From: Chloroflexota bacterium
Lineage (GTDB): Bacteria; Chloroflexota; UBA6077; CF-72
DNA length: 11,256 nucleotides
Direction of reading: 5' to 3'
NCBI GenBank assembly: GCA_019247135.1
Contig: JAFAPL010000389.1
Span: 1-11,256, forward strand
Shown: positions 7,376 through 11,256 of the stretch, one piece after another
How positions within the stretch are numbered: the stretch's first letter is position 1
Layout of the letters: every line of letters begins with the position of its first letter
The notes under the pieces: generated by a model
What the model was told of the DNA's origin: nothing
The model's database searches: none
The model's input: only the letters and a program-made list of their open reading frames with translations
Translations under genes and position numbers: made by a program

Positions 7376-7555
7376 ATGCTGGTGCAGATCACTGATCACC
7401 TCCCCACGGACTGGTCCTTTCAGGCCGTTTTCGATTACGGCGACCACAACCAGAGCGCGCCAACGCCCTCACGAGATGTCCCGTGGCCCGTACGAGTCGA
7501 TCCGTTCTCGCACGATCGGTCGGGATTTGAGGTGCCTGCAGGCCGCGTGCTAATG
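7376..7555 (+). pseudogene. SpvB/TcdB insecticidal-toxin-like fragment
   Basis: The plus strand reads ITDHLPTDWSFQAVFDYGDH, then VPWPVRVDPFSHDRSGFEV and RVLM. This matches a conserved block of the SpvB/TcaC N-terminal and TcdB middle/N-terminal region of toxin-complex B components: 'VFDYGEH...PWPVR.DPFSS.RAGFEVRTYRLCRRVLMFHHF'. The RTYRLCR segment is shortened to PAG, an in-frame loss of about four residues, and similarity stops after RVLM. Full-length proteins run to over 1,000 residues, so this 60-codon piece cannot work. It shows that a Tc/SpvB-type toxin gene once lay here or was brought in and deleted. The open frame continues to 7678 but is not toxin-like there. Confidence 0.6.
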
Positions 7556-7558
7556 GCC

Positions 7559-7797
7559 TCAGTGGCTGAGCAGATTACTCAGCAGCGATCCCAAAGCTTC
7601 GAGCACCACGTCCAGGCCAGCCTCCACAAGGGCCACGACGCCGACCGGGGAGGTGGCGGTCGTCCGGATCTCGTCTAGCGGATCCATCACGTCCGCAGCG
7701 AGGCGTTGCACGCGGTCCACTCGGTGGGCCGGTCTGATGCGGGATCGTGGGTGAACCGTGGATCGTCGAGGTTGGCGGGCAGGATGCCAGGCTTCAT
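7559..7797 (-). pseudogene. Unrecognised short ORF, likely frameshifted
   Basis: From ATG 7797 the minus strand reads MKPGILPANLDDPRFTHDPA and stops at a TGA near 7690. The next frame carries on at once as DVMDPLDEIRTTATSPVGVV, then a hydrophobic, helix-like end (LVEAGLDVVLEALGSLLSNL) and TGA at 7559-7561. By hand count both parts end codons in G or C about 80% of the time, as in the intact genes here, while the stretch upstream of 7797 does not. I read this as one gene of about 79 residues broken by a one-base loss near 7690. I recognise no family. It abuts the toxin-like fragment tail to tail. Confidence 0.35.
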
Positions 7798-8039
7798 CAA
7801 AGCACGTTCGTCGTCTCTCGGCTTGGGGTCTTGGACCACGCTTATGGAACGTAGAGGCGTGCGACTTTCGCGGAACACAGTGCGTTGTCCTCCGCTGGCT
7901 TTCCAGGATTGGGATTGGTTGGTCGCCTGGGCAAAGGCACCCTCGCCCATCAATCCCACCTAAACCCCTCGCCGTAATCAGCGCACCGCGTTCGACATGG
8001 CGTCTGCTCGGCTGACTTCGCCGCTGGTTTTGACGGTGG
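7798..8039. other. No supportable gene
   Basis: Open frames exist on both strands but have mixed third-base composition and no recognisable motif. I see no promoter, repeat or RNA structure here. Confidence 0.4.
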
Positions 8040-8523
8040 TCAGTTCGGCACTTCGGCGACCAACTCGGCCGCAGGGGTGTGCATTGCCCAGCGTACGCCG
8101 TGTTCGATCGCGTGCGTCACCTCGACTCCAAGTGACCGCGCGATGTTCGGGGTGCGGGTGCTCCTCGTTCACGATGAGCACGCGATGTTCGCGGACAGCC
8201 TGGCTGAGCGCTGCAGTTGCCTCGTCGAGCGTGATCTCGAGGGGATCGCTGCCACGATCGACCGTGTCAGAGGCCTCGAGCGCGGCGCGAATCTCAGCGG
8301 GCAGAGCAGCCGGACCAAGCTGACGCTCTAGCTCGGCCCGCTCCATCAGGATGGTGTCCGCCTCGGCGAAACGGCCGACGGCCTGCAGCGCGTAGACCAG
8401 CAGGTCGTTGTTGAACGAGATCGTTTGCGGCTCAACGGCCGATCGCAGAAGCCGCAGCGCGCGCTGATAGGCACCGTTGGGCAAGGCCGTGACCCACTCG
8501 GGCGGAGTGCTCGCTGTAGCCAT
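8040..8523 (-). pseudogene. Broken ChaN/Tiki-like protein with TPR-like N-terminus
   Basis: From ATG 8523 the minus strand reads ALPNGAYQRALRLLRSAVEP, then a TPR-like helix pair (NNDLLVYALQAVGRFAEADT), a charged linker, and REHRVLIVNEEHPHPEHRA. The last block resembles the start of the ChaN/Tiki (TraB/GumN-like) fold, where 'vvilgE.H..peHr' carries the active-site Glu and His. Only a few residues later the frame becomes arginine-rich and non-coding, while another frame continues as SLGVEVTHAIEHGVRWAMHT and ends at TGA 8040-8042. A ChaN-like domain needs about 200 residues, so besides a frameshift near 8145 a large internal deletion is likely. The C-terminal piece might come from a different gene. 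Similarity by motif only. Confidence 0.45.
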
Positions 8524-8911
8524 CGGCTTGACTATTCTCTCGATCGGTCGTCGTCCGCGCCAGCCGACCCAGGCGACCGTCGGCATTAGAGCCCGGGGGC
8601 GAAGCATGGCTCAGGCTGCCCCAGGAGACTCAAGCAAGCCGCCGAGGCGATGCGCCAACCGATGCGAGCACCATCGAATGTCGACCGGCGAAATGCGACC
8701 AAGCGCCTCGGTTGGTCAGGGCCCGCGCACATCCATCCGCGAGTCCGATCGCCAAGGACCGTGCTTCAGTAGCCGAGGGCGCAGGTGATTGGGACGCCAT
8801 CAACGGTTCACAGCAGCTGATTGCTGGCCGTTGATTAATGAACGAAGAGCCAGTCTAAGAAGGTCACCTCATCGGGAGATTCGGTCGGGGGCGGTTTGCC
8901 CTTCGGCCCAT
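8524..8911. other. No supportable gene
   Basis: About 390 bases with no convincing coding frame on either strand. The region between the broken NUDIX gene and the broken ChaN-like gene has no visible terminator hairpin with a T tract and no repeat that I could pair. Confidence 0.4.
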
Positions 8912-9455
8912 TCATAGAGCGAGTTCCTCCAGCTGCATGAGCAAGGCGTAGGCGGCCAAACTGGGCGCATCTTTGATCTCACCCGAGCGCACAAGCGCCC
9001 AGAACTCCGAGTAGCTCAGCCAACGTATCCGCAGATCCTGCCCTTCGACTGACAGCGTCTGCCGGCTAGGGGCCAGGTCGGTCGCCCGGAAGACATGGAA
9101 GCCCTAGGTGCAGTAACCGTACGCCTCAAAGAGATAGCCCAAGTGGCGCATCGACTCCGCCCGCAGGCCGGTCTCTTCGTCAAGCTCGCCGCGGGCTAAC
9201 TCCAGCGGGTCAGTTTCCGGGCGCTCCTCCCACGATCCCTGGGGGAATTGCCAGTAGCGCCCCTGGACTGGGTACCGATACTGCTGAACGAGGTGCAACC
9301 CGCCGCGCTCGACCGAGACCACGAGGGCGAACTCCGGCTTCTCTACAACGCCAAGCATGCAGGGGGGACCCGTCCGGCCGCTCGATAGCGTCCTCCCTGA
9401 CGGTCATCCACCGATTCCGGTAGACGACGCGCGAGGACCGTTGGCGAATACTCAT
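8912..9455 (-). pseudogene. NUDIX hydrolase (ADP-ribose pyrophosphatase-like), broken twice
   Basis: From ATG 9455 the minus strand reads MSIRQRSSRVVYRNRWMTVR and ERPDGS, then hits a run of six C (G at 9362-9367 on the plus strand). Dropping one C restores GVVEKPEFALVVSVERGG, QQYRYPVQGRYWQFPQGSWE and the NUDIX box LELARGELDEETGL. Its GELxEExGL form (Gly for the usual Arg) matches an actinobacterial subfamily I recall, so it need not be a mutation. The frame next meets TAG at 9104-9106 where relatives have Gln (YGYCT-stop-GFHVF), and continues with GQDLRIRWLSYSEFWALV to TGA 8912-8914. Corrected length is 180 residues, normal for the family. Such enzymes hydrolyse ADP-ribose or other nucleoside diphosphate derivatives in the cytoplasm. 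Two separate lesions favour a true pseudogene, though the C6 slip alone could be a sequence error. Confidence 0.85.
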
Positions 9456-10371
9456 GGTCCGACTGTACCGTGGTGACGGGAGCGAAACTGTGCCCGCGGA
9501 CGGCGTCCAGCTCTGAATCGCAGGGCAGCGAGCGTAGGTTGCCAGGCGTCGCCTGAAGCAGTGTGCTGCGTCCAAAGTAGGTCGCCGCACTACCGCGTGG
9601 TCAGGGGGCGTGCCTGTACACCGCTTTTCATTTCCGTGCAATGTATCCCCATTGCTCGGGACAACTCGATGCCAGGCATCCGCCGCACCGCCGGCGGCGC
9701 CTCCTCGCAGGTCGGGCACGGATGCCTGACGGGATCCGAATAACGGACAGTTGTGCACGGCCAGACAAGCCAATCCGAAACGGTGCGATGCTCCACAACG
9801 TGGGGCAGCCAGGGCCGGACGCCGGTGCTGCGTGTTGTGAGTCGGGAGACTCAGAACGGTCACTCAGTGATCAAGGTAGCGCTCAACCGGATGAGACCAC
9901 CGCCAGCGCGTGTGTTCCGCCAACCGGAGGGGCCGCCCTAGCGAGCTTCGGAGTCCGCTGTGCGATCATCTTGACGGGTACGCGGAACCGACGGGTACGC
10001 CCGGGAGGATCTCGCGTCTGGAGGCCGAGAATGCATGGGTATAACAGCTTGAGGCTCCGAACCGGGTGTCCCTTTGGGAGGTTTGGACCGGCCGGCCTCT
10101 TGCAGAATGACTCTTCGCCGGAAATCAATGTGTCGGTGGAATCCAGCTGCGCTACGTGAGCAAGTCGTCTGCCACAAACAGACCAGGTACACCGGGCCAG
10201 TTGCCTGCACTTGCTGATCGCGGCCATCGGCGCGTGGACGACGCATACCTCGCCGATGCTGGTTCGCGCGACAGTTCTGATCCTTTCTGCGCGTGCTCCC
10301 ACTCCGACCTGCGCCGGGCGAGCCCGTCGCGTCGTGCCCGATAGGTGCGGACTGTCATCCCGCTGGTTTAC
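9456..10371. other. Gene-poor stretch with one long inverted repeat
   Basis: No frame in these roughly 900 bases looks like a real protein; the longer open frames are arginine-, serine- and proline-rich, as expected of GC-rich non-coding DNA. One 10-bp inverted repeat is visible, CAGGCATCCG at 9673-9682 and its complement at 9719-9728, with a 36-base GC-rich interior. I found no tRNA-like cloverleaf or T-tract terminator. It may be decayed coding sequence. Confidence 0.4.
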
Positions 10372-10863
10372 TTACTGCTCCCCGTGCCAGGTCAGCACCT
10401 GGCCACCCTGGCCCAGCAGCACCGTGCCGGGGAAAACCCGCAAGCGCCAGGGCGTCAACCGCAGTCCGGCAAACGTCGGCGAATCAGGACTCCAGCCCGG
10501 CACAATTGCCGGGTCATAGCCAACCGGCTCAGGTGCGTTTTTCAGCAGAGACCAGACCTTGTGTCGCGTCTGTCGATCCTCAAGCAACTCCGCCCGGCAC
10601 TCCGCGACACAGGTGTCGTGGCTGGGTGACCAATAGCTGCAGGATGCAAACGGATGTCTTGACAAGTGTGCGCGCTTGATCGGCGTCGGTCCGGTGCCGA
10701 TCCAGCCCGTCAGGGTTTGGCCGTCCCAGACCCAAACCGGATGGAGGATGCGACTGCGCGGCCGGCCCTGGTTATCGACGGTCGCGACCGTCGCCCAGAC
10801 GATGCGATGCGCCATCTCGATGAACACGGGCGCGACTGTGGCCAAGTCTTTAGTGCTGGGCAT
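10372..10863 (-). CDS. Pyridoxamine 5'-phosphate oxidase-family flavoprotein
   Basis: An intact 163-residue cytoplasmic protein of the split-beta-barrel PNPOx/flavin-reductase-like superfamily. The N-terminal helix (residues 5-20) leads into the first strands, VWATVATVDNQGRPRSRIL (22-40), then HPVWVWDGQTLTGWI (41-55), the family's substrate/flavin strand pair, and TGPTPIKRAHLSRHPFASCS, which holds basic residues placed to contact the FMN phosphate. The C-terminus (PWRLRVFPGTVLLGQGG) is like actinobacterial members. Relatives bind FMN, or F420 in some lineages, and reduce small substrates or act in stress responses; true pyridoxamine phosphate oxidase activity is not implied. ATG 10863 is preferred because the domain begins right after it, although the ribosome site (GTAGGTG) is weak; ATG 10917 is an alternative. 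It stands alone, with TAA at 10372-10374 and no visible terminator. Confidence 0.88.
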   Translation of the reverse strand: MPSTKDLATVAPVFIEMAHRIVWATVATVDNQGRPRSRILHPVWVWDGQTLTGWIGTGPTPIKRAHLSRHPFASCSYWSPSHDTCVAECRAELLEDRQTRHKVWSLLKNAPEPVGYDPAIVPGWSPDSPTFAGLRLTPWRLRVFPGTVLLGQGGQVLTWHGEQ

Positions 10864-11256
10864 GTTGCACCTACGGTAGTGGATCCTCACCATATGGATC
10901 GACCTTGATGGACGCACACATGCAGCGGCGTGGAGCGGCTTGCGCGCGCCTCCTCAGCCGCCGGGCTCATCGGCGCGGAAAAGTCCGGATAGCTGTTGCG
11001 GGACGTCGGCCGGCTCAAGGCACTGTGCACCTGGTACCGACCGGAAGCCCGCCGCCCCACTTTGTCATGCCCTCACTGGCGGCGCGGTCGGGGAGTGCAG
11101 CACGGACTGACGCGAGGCTCGTAATGCCAGTCCCTGAGTCGGCCCCATGTAGCGTGAGTTGTCGGTGTGGACGAAGTGCTCAAGGTGTGGCTCAAGATCT
11201 GTTCTTGAAGCAAGTATTGCCCACCGAGATATCTGGGACCGGCAAATCGGCTGTGA
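10864..11256. other. No supportable gene to window end
   Basis: About 390 bases without a convincing coding frame. The first part must contain the promoter of the flavoprotein gene, but I see no clear -35/-10 pair. Near the end several frames are briefly open on both strands; none is recognisable, though a gene could run in from beyond the window. Confidence 0.35.

Noticed and set aside
8477..8788. Plus-strand open frame with a hydrophobic start (VLAVAIGLTILSIG)
   Set aside because: The hydrophobic part is antisense to the ChaN-like gene start and the remainder is Arg/Ser/Pro-rich; no ribosome site or homology pattern.
9210..9863. Minus-strand open frame of 217 codons
   Set aside because: Only the MSIRQRSS...ERPDGS part is real (the NUDIX N-terminus before the frameshift). 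The rest upstream and downstream is non-coding composition.
9641..10159. Plus-strand open frame of 172 codons starting YPHCSGQLDARH, zinc-ribbon-like
   Set aside because: Only one CxxC-like pair is suggested and the remainder is low-pattern GC-rich sequence; no family resemblance.

Overview
The window is GC-rich. Its best-preserved genes look actinobacterial: a DcuS/CitA-type sensor kinase with its regulator, a GTG-started exported protein, a NUDIX protein and a pyridoxamine-oxidase-like flavoprotein that both resemble actinobacterial subfamilies, and IS110/IS3 remnants. The lineage (Actinomycetota or a nearby high-GC phylum) is inferred from recalled family resemblance, not from a marker gene.

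Layout. Positions 1-2923 are an intact plus-strand signalling block: the 3' end of a branched-chain-amino-acid-type solute-binding protein, a two-TM sensor histidine kinase and a CitB/DcuR-type response regulator joined by a GTGA overlap. No permease or ATPase gene follows, so the binding protein may serve sensing rather than only transport. Positions 3073-5334 hold two divergent genes for exported proteins: a small Cys-containing secreted protein (minus, one-base frameshift) and a Het-C/zinc-phospholipase-C-like secreted protein (plus). The second also seems to carry a late one-base lesion that hides its original stop at 5252, just before a 17-bp hairpin.

Positions 5400-7000 are an insertion-sequence graveyard. 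It has a perfect 28-bp palindrome, an IS3 OrfB C-terminus fused to one IS110 C-terminus, an inverted IS3 core fragment, and a second, frameshifted IS110 N-terminal half. Positions 7000-9455 hold further broken genes: a fragment with a KLYDKA...GSVLRAE motif, a SpvB/TcdB toxin-like fragment, an unknown frameshifted ORF, a broken ChaN/Tiki-like protein, and a NUDIX hydrolase broken by a C6-tract slip and an internal TAG. Positions 9456-10371 show no supportable gene. An intact PNPOx-family flavoprotein is encoded at 10372-10863 (minus), and the last about 390 bases hold nothing I can name.

Overall this is an intact sensory operon next to a decaying accessory region. The number of single-base indels in recognisable genes means that either real pseudogenisation or sequence error must be considered. 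No defence system, CRISPR array, RNA gene or complete mobile element was found. The most novel-looking parts are the divergent secreted pair and the binding-protein/kinase/regulator module.
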